Below are positions 49,236-60,669 of a DNA stretch of 64,000 nt, piece after piece. The position numbers were made by a program, and so were the translations under genes. Numbering within the stretch: the first letter of the stretch is position 1; each line of letters begins with the position of its first letter. Source of the DNA: Coffea arabica (Eukaryota; Streptophyta; Magnoliopsida; Gentianales; Rubiaceae); contig NC_092329.1 of assembly GCF_036785885.1 (NCBI RefSeq), positions 2,046,001 to 2,110,000 on the forward strand. Direction: 5' to 3'. The notes under the pieces were generated by a model. The model saw only the letters and a program-made list of their open reading frames with translations, had not been told where the DNA came from and made no database searches.

Positions 49236-51668
49236 ATTTGTGCTATCCAAACACTCCCACCGTTATAATTAGTCGTACTTACGCTTTGACGGCAAGACTT
49301 TCTCATAGGAACGAAATCGCCGTTATAATTTCTGCCGCTAACGGCTCATCTATATATTTGTTGTTGCAACTTTTCCTGTATAAAATTGAAATTAGTCCGG
49401 TCCTAATACTACTATCTTTACTGCTACTTTACTACCAAAGAAGATAAAGTTTTAGTCGTTAAGAATTGCTAAACAATAGCAAAATACGTTATAGTCCAAA
49501 AATTGGTTGCGTATGTGAACTATAAAAGAAGAAAGAAGCAAAAAAAAAAAAAAAAAAAAAAAAGATCATGTAAGTGTGGCATTGCTGGTTATAAAAAAGG
49601 AGAAATTTTCATACAGCAAGTGCACATAAATAAGCAGAAAATTTTAAAAATAATAAGGGCTGATTTTCGGATTTTATCCCATTATTTATGTCCTTTTGCT
49701 GAATGATTTTTTTTTTCTTTTTATAATACCCGATACTACACCTGTTGGATGCATTTTTTCGCTTCTTTTCCTACCTTAAATAAGTTTGTATTAATGACCT
49801 ATCTTATAGTATAAGTTTGTATTGTTTGTACCTTCTTTATTTTTTCCTTTTACGATCACGTTTTTGCACTTTCTTATATGTAGTCAATTTTACCAAATCT
49901 ATGAATGACCTACCTTATATAAGTTTATATTGATTGTATCTTCTTTAATTTTTTATCAATCAACTCATATCTTTTCTTTTAATCCTCTTCAATCACATTT
50001 TATATTCCTATTCATGGCTTGATTATTTATTACCATTACTAAAATTTGGACAAGATATGATATATTAATGCTTATATTGATAGTTTTCTCCTTTGCTAGA
50101 TTACTAAGTTTGCTTCTCCCAAAAAAATAGCTATTATGATTTTTTAACAGGCGGAAGTTCTATCTGTTTGCCTTCTTGGTGGATTTCATTCGCTTTTTTT
50201 TTTTTTTATATACAAATTAATTTCAATCCTGTATTTTTTTTTTTTTTAAGTATAGGTAGGAGGTCTCGAATATGAAACCTCTCACTTACACTCCCTCTCC
50301 CTTACTATCCAACCCATCATTCTCCTCCAATCCTTTATTGCTTTCTTATTTATAGTAGATGTCAAATAATCGATTATTTACATACTTTTATACACATTTG
50401 TATAATTTATGCCTTATTCTATTTTTGGTTAATAGCTTTCCTTTATTAATTCTCTACAATCACATTATCTATTCCTATTATTGTATTGATCATTTATTAG
50501 TATTACTAAAATTTGGACAAGTTTTCATTTTTTCTATCATTCTAATACTTCCTTATTTATAATAAATTTAAATCTATTAATTCCCTACTTTATATCCGTT
50601 TACATTGGTATTTATGTTTTCCTATTTTATCAAGTTTTGACAATTTTCATTTTTCAATAAATTTGTATTCCATAATTTTAGCATATTATTCATATAAGAC
50701 CACTTAAATGGCATAAATAGTCATTATATTCTTAAAATTTTTTCTAATAATTTTTATGCTCTCTTTCCATTGGAATTCAATGTAGGCTAAAATGGTATCC
50801 ATATAATCACAGGATTGCAAAGTTCTCCTAAATTACTTTTCTTTTATTATTTTTAATAATTTGATTAAATAATAAGTACATTGTATATTAGTTTGCATTT
50901 CTAATTTTTTTTTTTTGAGTCGTGAAAGAATAAGATATTTAGTGCATTTATTCCCTAATATACCTTATTTACTCATAGAGTTATAAGTTGTGGTTCTGCA
51001 AACGTATCAAAAGCCAAAACCAATTAATAAGCACCCCCCGGCCCCGCCCTGTGCATCAAATCAAATGTTACTTTCCTTCAAAGAAAAAATCGAATGTTAC
51101 TCATAGGATCTATATAATATATATAATTTGCTTAACGGCAAAGCGTCATTCGTTGCATGTTATCTTTTAGTAATTCCTCCAACTCATCCATCAAAATCCT
51201 CCTTCCATCGAAATCCTCTGCTCTGCTGCTGCTCCTATTATTGGCAAAAGTATTCAGTCATTAGAGGGACGCTACAACTTTTTTATTTTCTCTTTCCTCA
51301 ACGAACAAATCTTCAGTATCAGCTTCTCCAAAACCAAACCAGCCAAGGCAAAAGCAATTGTCCGGCTTTACCTACTACAATCTATGATTATTGATTTGTA
51401 GTAGTAGCAGTAGTAAATGGCAATTGCTTCCTTGAAACCCAAAAAGACAGACAAACCAAAGGTACTGTAGAATTTCAAAAGGCATCTCACACATTCCCTT
51501 AACTCCTGGTCTCTCTTTCACCCTTTCATATTATATGGTATATATATATATATGGTACAGAGGAGTTAATCTCCTCTGGATCTGTAAGAGAAATTTTTAA
51601 AAGCAGGGAGTTGTTTTTCATATATTTTTTAATTTCTGGATGGGAAGAGCAATTGGGAAGCCCGAGAG
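49236..51668. other. AT-rich intergenic region
   Basis: About 2.4 kb of very AT-rich DNA with several long poly-A and poly-T runs (for example near 49541-49563 and 50229-50247). Short sentence-like repeats recur, such as ACCTACCTTATATAAGTTTA-like and ATTACTAAAATTTGGACAAG (twice, near 50035 and 50502). No exon was seen. The last 300 bases probably hold the promoter of the DUF7796-like gene. Confidence 0.4.
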
Positions 51669-54600
51669 ATGAAAAACCCGACCAAAATACTGATGCAGTT
51701 AACGAGAAAGGCGTTGGATCTCGACTGGAGGCTTCTTTTATTGCTTCTCCCTCCTCTCTCCCTTCTGGTCTATGTATCCCTCTCCTCCTCCTTCACCACC
51801 ACCACCAGCACCGCCGTCGGAACGCTTTTGAGCTCTTTATCCCCCTTTAAATCCATTTTCCATTCGAATTATGTACCCCATGCAAGGGCGCCGGAGGAAG
51901 TGGGGTTGAGAGCGAGGAGGCGGAGGGAGGAGGAGGAGCTGGATAGGTCGAGAATTGCGGTGTGCTTGGTGGGTGGGGCCCGGAGGTTCGAGCTAACTGG
52001 ACCATCCATCGTTCAGAACATTCTGGGCGTTTACAACAAATCCGATCTTTTCCTTCATAGCCCCCTGGACCCCAATGCGTACAAGCTATCCTTGTTAAAG
52101 GCTGCGCCCAGGATCGCCGCCGTTAAGATATTTCAGCCCGAGCCCATTCCGGAGACTCAGTCCCAGTCCCGAGTTCTCACGGCTGCCAACTCGCCCAACG
52201 GCATCCAGGTAAGTAATGCTACTAATAACGATGGCCATATATATGGTTTCTTTCTAATTACACATTTACACTACTGCTTGCTGCTGCTTTGATTATTATT
52301 ATGGGATAATATCAGAAACCTCCCCTGAGGTTTCTTCAAATATCACTTAGCTCCCTCCACATTTTGGAAATCTCTCTTACCACCCTTTGAATTGACATTT
52401 TCTTAACAATGTCAGCCCCTGGTGTCTAAAGTAACATTAGAATATTGGTTTTGGAGGAGGGAGAGTATTTTAATTCCCTTCATACCCTTAGTTTGACTGA
52501 ATCCTGTGATTAAGAAAGTTGCAGTGGGTGGAATGTGAATTGGAGAAAAATTTTGTGGTATGAGCACTGTTGCATGCCGTTGGACATGCAACGGCTAATT
52601 TGACATTGCTTCCAGTGGTATTAAAAGGTGACGGAACCGCATGAAGTAGCTGCAAAACTTAAAGAGGAAAGCAAGCAAAGAAATGGCTAGTTCATCCTTC
52701 CAAGGTCAGTCATACAATTCACCTTCATCACTAAGCATGAAGAACCGGTATTGCAAATGCAACCGGAAGGCTACATTACGAATCTCAGAGAGTGAAAGAA
52801 ATCCGGATAAGCTATATTTTAGTTGTTCAAAGTGCAACTACTTCCAGTGGTATGAAGGAAATGAAGGTGAAGAGTTGCAGAGGCAAAGAAATGAAGTTGA
52901 AGAAGTGCAGCGTACAAGAAATGGTGCTGATTCTGCAGTGCTTCCATTGAGGAAAGCAAATCAGGAATGTAACTTTGTGCCTCAACAGAATGCATGCATC
53001 ACTTTCTTGTTCATCATCAATCTTGTACTCTTAGCAATTTATCTTTTCATTCAAATTGTTAAAGCAATCACAGTTTCTTGTTCCAGTAATAGTAGATGTG
53101 TTCCAAGCTGTTTGGCCCTTACTGGCCATGCATGAAAGAACCAGAAGGCATGTGTAACTTGGAGATGGTGTTAAGCTATGTGAAAAAGAGTTGAAGGAAT
53201 GTTTTACTTCATACGTATGCCCCCATATTTGTTGCCTATCAGTGTTATACCAAAGTTAAGCTAGACAGAAAATGCATTAAGCTATCAGGTGTAGTTCCTT
53301 AGGTATAACAATACTTTACTGCTAAGTTCATTCCAATTATAACAATAAGGCTTCATACATAATGGTAAGGAATCCGAGACATAGAGTTAAAAAAAAGCAC
53401 AGCATACACGTTGGAGTTAGCAAATTCCATACACAATGGAATAAGTCATCATGTTCCAAGATCTGTGGATAGCAGCAGAGCATATTTGGCAAGAGTAAAT
53501 TGAAATTCCACCATATTGCACCAAAACATATGTCTAAGATTTTGTTCACTGGGACTGGGAATACATATAAGTACTTGGCATACGGTACAAATAATACTTA
53601 GCAAAAGTATATAGCAATCCACGAGAATTGAAAACATCATCTAAAAACATCATTCTAGATGATGAGGATTGCTACATATATAACTGTACCAGATCAGTCT
53701 CCCAAAGCAAAACTCATATTACTAGTACTAATTAAAACCACATACTGATGCTGCTATTGTCATTGTGAGTTCCAGTGGTAGTTGCAGAAGTGGATATTGA
53801 AGAGGCAGTGACTGTTGGAGCTGTTGCAGATGCAGTGACTGCTGGAGTTTGATGTGGATTAAGAGCTGCATTTCGTCTGGCTCTCTTATTATTGTTAGCA
53901 ACAGTAGTTCCAACCCATGCATTTGGCCCTCCTCTCTGAAGCCATGCAACAAATTCTATTAAACTAATGGCCTTGACAGTTAAAATAGTTAGCAATAGGT
54001 AATGAAACTAATTTCTGATTAGCATTACCTTTCTGGTATTAGTACTAGTGCTAGCAGAATGAGTAAGTTGAACATTAGCTCCAGTAGTTTGATTTTGAGT
54101 GCTTCCATTACTGCCTTGACTTGACACAATCACTGGCACATTTCCTTGTGCATGTTCCTGACAAATCATGACAAAAAGCTAAGCTCATTTGCAATCCCAA
54201 ATACACATAAAGATACTGTAAATATACAACTGCTACAATTACCCATAGAACAGATCCTGCTAATCCAGTATTGGCAATGCCTCTTCCTGGTCTTCCTCTT
54301 CGTTCTGCTACCTGATTTGCAGAGGTACTGCTGCCTCTTTTTTCAGCAACAGGAGCTCCTTGACAAGTTCTCCTATTATGTCCAAATGCACCACACTTAG
54401 AGCACCTAAAACTGATTGATCTCTTGTGTTGAGATGCAGGAGCTCCTTCATCAGGTGCTCTTCTTCTATTTCTTCTTGGTCTACCAGCTCTTCTTCTAAG
54501 TGGTGGTGGCAAAACTACTGCTGGTGTCACATCTTCCATAGGAGGCCACCTATTCATATGTGGAATTGGGTTGATCATGAATGCATATGTTTTCAAATAC

Positions 54601-57600
54601 TGATCTCTTGAAAAAGCTGCATCACAATAACTTTCCAGTTTCTCCCTTCTGTAAATAGCTCCTAGTGCTGCATGTTTGCAAGGAATGCCAGTCAACTGGA
54701 AAGCCCCGCATTCACATGTCCTCTCATGCAGCTTGACTATATAGGACTTATCCACATCTGCTACTTCAAATGTGTTCTCACTTGCCATTGTCAATGAACA
54801 CTTTCTTGATTCAGATGCAATATCCTTCAGCTTACCAGTAACATGTGGAGTAAGTCTAGATGTCCATGTGCAGCCTTTTTGATACCTCTTATGTAGTTTC
54901 TTCATGAATTTTTGCCTCAGTCCATCAGCCAGAGCAAGTATATTCTTTCCTCTCAGTTCACCAACCCATGCATTAAAAGATTCTGTGAAATTGTTGGTGA
55001 CATGATCACACTTAATTTCAACAGAAAATGCATGCCTTGCCCAATTACACTTAGGAATGTTTGCTAAGTATCTCCAAGCATCTATGTTAATATTCTTTAT
55101 TTTTTCCATAGCCTCATTGTGTCCTATCAGATCATAGCTTTTAGCTGCTTGCCAAAAAAATCTTCTTAGAAGCAATCCTGGAAATTTCACTTTGAAGTTG
55201 CTATAGATGTGCCAATCACAATATCGTGCAGCAGCTTGTGGCACTTGTTCCTCGTATGCAAGGTTTAGTCCCTAAACAGAGAATGGACAGAAACAAATTC
55301 CTGTTCTGTTACTTGACAGCCATGCAAAACAACAATGGAAGAAATCTTATACATAAAACATAGAACCAGGAAACATACCTTCTGCCTATCACTCATGAAG
55401 GTGAGTGGAATATTGTTTGGAAAAGGTCCAAAGAAATCCTGAAAATAGTAAAAAAACCAACTCCAAGCTTCCTTGTTTTCACACTCAACAACAGCAAAAG
55501 CTAATGGAAACAAACTGTTGTTCCCATCAAGAGCAACAGCAGTCAACAGAATGCCCCCAAATGCACCTTTCAAATGGCAGCCATCAAATCCAATAAATGG
55601 CCTGCAACCTGCTAGGAAACCATCTCTTTGTGCCTTGAAACTTATGAACAATCTCAGAAATTTAGGCTCCATAAGAAGGTTTGGCCTATCGTAGTGAATT
55701 TTCATGATGCTTCCCGGGTTATTAATCCTCAAAAGTTCAGCATATTTTGGTAACCTTCCATAGGCTTCACTGTGTGAGCCTTCTATTTGTTCCAAGGCTT
55801 TCTTTTTTGCCCTGTAAATTTGCATTCTACTTGGCAAGACTCCATGCTTCTGCATTTCAGCCTTTACTCCCTTGCTTGTCATCTCTGGGTGATCTCTCAT
55901 AACAGAAATTAATTTTTTTGCAATCCAATCTGATGTTGCTTCTGAGTTTTTCCTATCCATCACACACGTATGCTCAGGTGTATATGTCTTAACCATGAAT
56001 GTGGTTGTATCAGCAACTGGGGATGCATGAATCCTCCAATTACAACCCTCAGCTCCACACTTAGCAGTGCATCTGCTCTTTTCATTTTTCAACCTCACCA
56101 ATGGAAATCCTTTTTGAATAGCATAGTCTTTTAACACTGCTCTAAATGCATCCACATTAGTAAATAGCATTCCTTTCTCAAACTCAATGTCCTCTCTTGG
56201 ATTGTAAGTCCACATTTTTGACAGCATGATTGCTCTCAAAGGATCTGATTCTTGGTCAGATTCTGAATCAGGCCCAACTTGTGCATCCTCAATCTCCTCA
56301 TAATCAGACAAGTCATTTTCCTCCTTGTCACTGGAAGAAATTAAGGCCCTATCTTCAGCTATGACATCTTCTAAGTCACTATCCATGTCATCTTTCCAAG
56401 AGTCATCAGAACTAGAAGCATAAATCTCATCATCACCCTCACTGTCAACTACAAGAATAGGAGCTTTTTCGATTCCTTTGTCTTTCTGTGCATCCTGAAG
56501 TTGGTTATTCCTATTGTCTACCATATTCTCCTCTGTAGTAGGAATAATATCCAGGTGCAGCAAGTACAAGTTTATAACAAGATCTTGCTCATGAAGTTTG
56601 AACATATCAGATACTGATTTGTCACTACTGATGTCCATAAAGCTTGTTGTTCTAGGAATCGCACATTTCATATGCACAAGCATGTTCAAATTTCCAGGCA
56701 AATCATTCATTGCCTTATCAGTAACATCACCGAGAAGGTCAATATATTGGTAGTTCTTTGGATCGACATTTGGAATTCTGACAGTGTTTCCCATGTAATG
56801 AACTACAATATCATGTGCAATAATTCTTCCCATCCTACATATCAGTGTGTTCCCAAGAAAAGTCTCAATCAGTTGCTATATGGATCACATACTCAGACGG
56901 CTATAACACATGCATGCTTATTCAAAGTCAAACTCAGGTTGCAAAACAGAACCTTCATTGCAGCTTTCATGAACATCATCACTCTCACCAGCTTTTCATT
57001 TAAATTTTCACTTTTGTCTACTAACCAACAGTATACACTACACTTAGAGCTTGTCATATGTATTGCAACTTTAATCTACAAAGCTAAGCTCTTCTTATGT
57101 ATTACAGCTTCAAAAAACTCAATATTCATCAACTTTTTTGTTCATCAACTTTATAAAGGTCAGGCATACATCATCAAATCACACATTTTTTATAACATCC
57201 AACATCAATAATACTTAATAAAACAAGAGCATACAAAGGGTCTGGTTGGATTATAAACTCAGTCATCAAGTCCAACAAAACAGAAAAATATAAGGAAAAC
57301 AGAGATATTATAGGCAAATCAAACAGAAAGCTTAATGACACCTGCATTTTGTCCAATTACATGTTGATCATATCAACCAGCAATGGAAGATTTTTACCTG
57401 TTTTGCAGCTTAGTTTTGACAATCACACTTTCGGTCCAACCGAACGCATGCAATTCATTCAAGTGCCATATTTCTCCTCCTCTGCAATATCCAGCAAGAG
57501 ATTTCCAGAAACATAGCTTCAATTGGTTCTCCAAGCTACAAATAACAATCACAGTTATAAGTAGTATTTCATTCCTTGGCATTTCCCGGGCACTTAGATG

Positions 57601-60210
57601 TCTTATCAGAGCAAAATGGCGCCATGATACACGTACGGAACTCAACTTCTAGGCGGCAATGGTTTCCCGCTCCTTATACAGTTGCATGCTTAGTGATATT
57701 GTCATTTTTTCTCCTTTTATAAGCTGAATAAGACCACAGCAGAAACAAGGGTATTATTGGCAACTGATGAATTTTCATAGTGACTTCTGACCCTACCATC
57801 ACTTGAGGGGTGGTAGGAGAGATTTCCAAAATGTGGAGGGAGCTTAGTGATATTTGAAGAAACCTCAGGGGAGGTTTCTGATATTATCCCTATTATTATT
57901 TTTGATAATTACTGCTTTGGTTATGAAGAGGTATGAATTTGGCCATTTTGGCAGCAGAGCTTGTGACACCAGAGATAGATACAGGATGGATGATTCACGG
58001 GATAGTAACTATTAAGCTTACAAAAATATCAATCACAGTAGTTGTTGTTGTTGACAAAATGAAAATCCCATTAAAGCATGGGGGGGCCGGATAGCTTTTT
58101 CTAATTCGCCCCTAATTTTGCTTTAGCCAATCCCTAACCATAATAAATACGGAGTTATACTTGCTACTGCTAGTATCTTAGCTTTTAAAAAAGAAAGAAG
58201 AAGAAGAAGAAGAAGAAGAAAAAAACCGACCATTCGAACGATTTCTAAAGCTGGTCAATCGTCGCTTTTATGTGTTTGTTTGTGTCTACTACTACTACTT
58301 GCTTGCTGGTATTGTATCGTATTCGTAGCTGCACAATATTATATTTTTTGGCTGGTAACTAAAGACTAGTAGTAATTTTTTTGGCCACGTGTAGTTTGTT
58401 TGTTGGGAAAATTACCAACCAATGGACATAAAGCAACGAAATCATATGATGTTTGTTGTATCCGTACCACCTCAACGACAGTCCTGGGTTTTTTTTTTGA
58501 AGGTTAAAAATTTTGGTTATGACAAGAAGAAGTATTTTGGTTTAAAGTAATTTTTTTTTTTTTTTTTTTTAAAGAGCTAGTCAGTCCTGTTAAGAATTGA
58601 GAAGAAGCGTGTAGCAGCTAGCTACATAGTAGTAGTAGGTATCGGCTCAGGCTGGGTTCTGGAAGATTTTTAAATTGCATTCCTCGCACGTAATTGGTAA
58701 AGTTGGAATGAAGGGGACCCTGAGACGTTGGCCAGAAGAAGACTTTTTGGCCAAAGTAAACTAACTGGTTTCAGGGTAGCCAATGCGCTCGCGACTTTTG
58801 GCACCATTTAGAGTCCATGCTGGACTGGGCGACTTTGTTTTTGACCTAGTCAAATGCGTATCATCTCCATTAACTGCTTGCTAGAAATGCGTTTCCAATT
58901 TTTATATTCCCGAATTGATTGACAGTGATGTTAGTGAATTTTTTTTTTTTTTTTGAAAAATACTCTTAAAAATTTTAATTTTAAATTGGAATTTAATATA
59001 AAATATAAATAAAGGTGGAGTTAATATTTTAAAAAAAAAAATCAAATTAAGCTTGACTTTAATAAAATAACAAATATTTCAGCACATTTTAAAATGAATA
59101 GTATGACGATGAAACAGCTGCGCTCACATTCTTATACATCTATTATTATATGTTGCGTTTCTCTGCTCGATTGCTAATGCCGCTCACAATTCTTTAATGT
59201 AAAAAATCGTCTATGCTACGCATTTAACTTTATAATTTAGTCGAAAGAGGAGACTCGTTGTGGACTTACGTTACGTACTATTGCCCTTTTTAAAACAAAA
59301 AACAAAAAAAAACAATCCGACAGACATTCCCTAAGAAATCTTTTTTTTTTGTTTGGTCCCCACAAATTGGACGTCATCTCGGTTAGTTGTAGACTTGTGG
59401 TAGTAGCAAGAAGTATTTCTCATCATCCTCGACCGACTGATTGCAGGGATTGCTGCAATATTTCAATCTCGTAGAGGGCTGTCTCACCATGATTAATGAC
59501 TATCAACGCAAGAACAACTTCACCTACGATTGGATCGTCCGAACCAGAGTGGACGGCTACTGGTCCCGTCCCCTGCCCCGCGACAACTTCATTCCGGGCA
59601 AGTACCTCGTTCCACCGGGCTCTTCCTACAGCGGCTTAAACGACCGCCTGGGCGTCGGTGACTACAACACCTCTCTGGTGGCTCTTTCCCGCCTCTCCCT
59701 CATTCCCCTGCTCGACGCCGCCGGCCATCAGCAGCTCAATTCCGAGTCCGCCTTCAAGGCACAGCTGGATTCCCTTACGTCACGCACCGGATTCCCTTCT
59801 GCGTGGTGACGGACCGCAGATACGAGTTTCCACCGGGCCGTTTCGGTGTCCCGGTGGCTGCGTTGTCAAGCCCAGGCCCCTTGAGCGGGGCGAAGTGTAG
59901 ACCCTGTACTCCGGCCTGTACGGGGTCCTGCGTTGGCCCAGTCATGAATGGGCTGTACAGAGGGTGGAGCTGGACGGAGTGGGCCAACAAAAGTCTCGAG
60001 CTTTGCGACGCCCACGGTGATTGGGAGGAAGGCTGGGAGAAATTGTTCGACGCAGTACCTGGCAGAAGATTAGCCGCGGAGAGGAAGAGAGTTGAGGCGC
60101 TGAAGCTAAAACAGTGCGTGGACGACTTCGAGGAGATGAGGAAACGGACGGCACTCTGGGAAGCACCGCCGGCGGCTGACATTTGCCGCCTTGCTTCTGG
60201 GCTGGTCTAG
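51669..60210 (+). CDS. DUF7796-like type II membrane protein, frameshifted in exon 2
   Basis: Exon 1 (51669-52208, 180 codons) has a cytoplasmic basic start and a signal anchor at about residues 20-42 ([20 protein letters not shown]). A lumenal domain follows with [20 protein letters not shown] and [20 protein letters not shown]. Exon 2 starts at 59447 ([16 protein letters not shown], then [18 protein letters not shown]) and reads to a TGA at 59807-59809. The family-like continuation ([20 protein letters not shown], then [19 protein letters not shown]) lies in another frame and runs to 60210, so a net one-base gain or two-base loss occurred near 59757-59767. As read, the product would be about 300 residues instead of about 434. 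The family resembles glycosyltransferases, but no activity is known to me. The 7.2-kb intron contains a complete MULE. It could be a decaying gene, a variant allele or a base error. Confidence 0.75.
52303..52385 (+). repeat. Left terminal inverted repeat of the MULE
   Basis: It begins GGGATAATATCAGAAACCTC. Within it GAAACCTC and GAGGTTTC, separated by CCCT, can form an 8-bp hairpin starting about 12 bases from the end. Confidence 0.93.
52683..53135 (+). CDS. GRF zinc-finger membrane protein carried by the MULE
   Basis: A single exon encodes 150 residues. Residues about 20-60 form a GRF-type zinc finger: [20 protein letters not shown] followed by [17 protein letters not shown], with Cys pairs CxC and CxxC spaced as in that family. 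A charged, helix-prone stretch with two repeats of the type [16 protein letters not shown] follows. A hydrophobic segment near residues 103-127 ([20 protein letters not shown]) looks like a membrane anchor. GRF fingers bind nucleic acid in other proteins, for example topoisomerase III alpha and APE2. Many plant genes annotated as At4g04775-like have this layout. Its position inside the transposon, 300 bases from the left end and pointing at the transposase gene, recalls mudrB of maize MuDR, but I see no sequence relation to MURB. Its role is unknown. Confidence 0.82.
   Translation: MASSSFQGQSYNSPSSLSMKNRYCKCNRKATLRISESERNPDKLYFSCSKCNYFQWYEGNEGEELQRQRNEVEEVQRTRNGADSAVLPLRKANQECNFVPQQNACITFLFIINLVLLAIYLFIQIVKAITVSCSSNSRCVPSCLALTGHA
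53732..56833 (-). CDS. MuDR-family MULE transposase
   Basis: Four exons (56833-55379, 55271-54243, 54157-54029, 53935-53732), all phase 0, give 938 residues without a stop. The N-terminus (residues 1-100) is a PB1-like plant MULE domain. An acidic linker is followed by the MuDR DNA-binding domain ([34 protein letters not shown]). The MULE catalytic core supplies the triad: D in [12 protein letters not shown] in [12 protein letters not shown] at the exon 1/2 junction, and E in [18 protein letters not shown] finger ([15 protein letters not shown]), a basic AT-hook-like segment ([13 protein letters not shown]) and a CCHC knuckle ([14 protein letters not shown]) follow. The last two exons encode a Ser/Thr-rich tail and are the least certain. 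It would cut and join DNA at the 83-bp terminal repeats of this element. Confidence 0.93.
57808..57890 (-). repeat. Right terminal inverted repeat of the MULE
   Basis: Read on the minus strand it starts GGGATAATATCAGAAACCTC and matches the left terminus with two substitutions in 83 bases. The small GAAACCTC/GAGGTTTC hairpin is conserved exactly. Transposase transcription starts somewhere between this end and 56833. Confidence 0.93.
57891..59446 (+). other. Remainder of the DUF7796-like intron
   Basis: This is the intron sequence to the right of the MULE, ending with the acceptor GATTGCAG at 59439-59446. It contains a (GAA)n run near 58197-58221 and several poly-T and poly-A runs. No exon or further transposon ends were supported. 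Confidence 0.5.
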
Positions 60211-60669
60211 CGGTCGGAGAATAACGTAGGAATTAAAACTTTAGTGATGATGTTTCCTGTTTGTAAAGATGAAAAGAAATACATACGAGTGTTGGTTGTA
60301 CATATCAACGACATTCCCGTCTGCGGTTGTTCATGCAGAACAAGGAATTATAGCTGGGACATATCGAATTTGACCATTCTTCATTCTTTCGTTTCTCCGG
60401 AGACTAAGCATATGTTTTTTTGGAAGAATAGTTAGTATTCTCTTTAAGAGATGAGCATCATAGCTATCTGCAAATACGATATGTTTTAACCATTCCTTTT
60501 CAAGGTCTTTTATCATCAAAGCTTGTCCTTGATGTCAATCAACCGGAGTGAAATTTACAAACACTTCAAATGTTCACAGCACAACATGGAGAGACTGATA
60601 TTGACAAGGGTTTTCTTCAAAGACGTCCCAAGTGTTAGGTCAGATCATACATGTTTAGGGAGACTGCAA
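60211..60669. other. Convergent intergenic region
   Basis: The 459 bases lie between the end of the DUF7796-like frame and the stop codon of the ADH-like gene on the other strand. Both 3' untranslated regions probably fall here. Nothing else was recognised. Confidence 0.5.

Larger units (their letters stand above)
52303..57890. mobile_element. Complete Mutator-like element (MULE), apparently autonomous
   Basis: The element has 83-bp terminal inverted repeats that agree at 81 positions, and both flanks show TATTATTAT (52294-52302 and 57891-57899), the 9-bp duplication expected of Mutator. The sequence at the insertion point is a simple ATT repeat, so the duplication is slightly less decisive than usual. 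It carries two genes: a minus-strand MuDR-type transposase and a plus-strand GRF zinc-finger protein that face each other. It is inserted 94 bases downstream of the donor site of the DUF7796-like gene. Near-identical termini, a clean duplication and unbroken coding frames together suggest a young copy that may still be able to move. Confidence 0.93.

Noticed and set aside
56672-57211. 179-codon plus-strand frame at the transposase start
   Set aside because: It overlaps the first transposase exon antisense and continues into AT-rich upstream DNA; no motif supports it.
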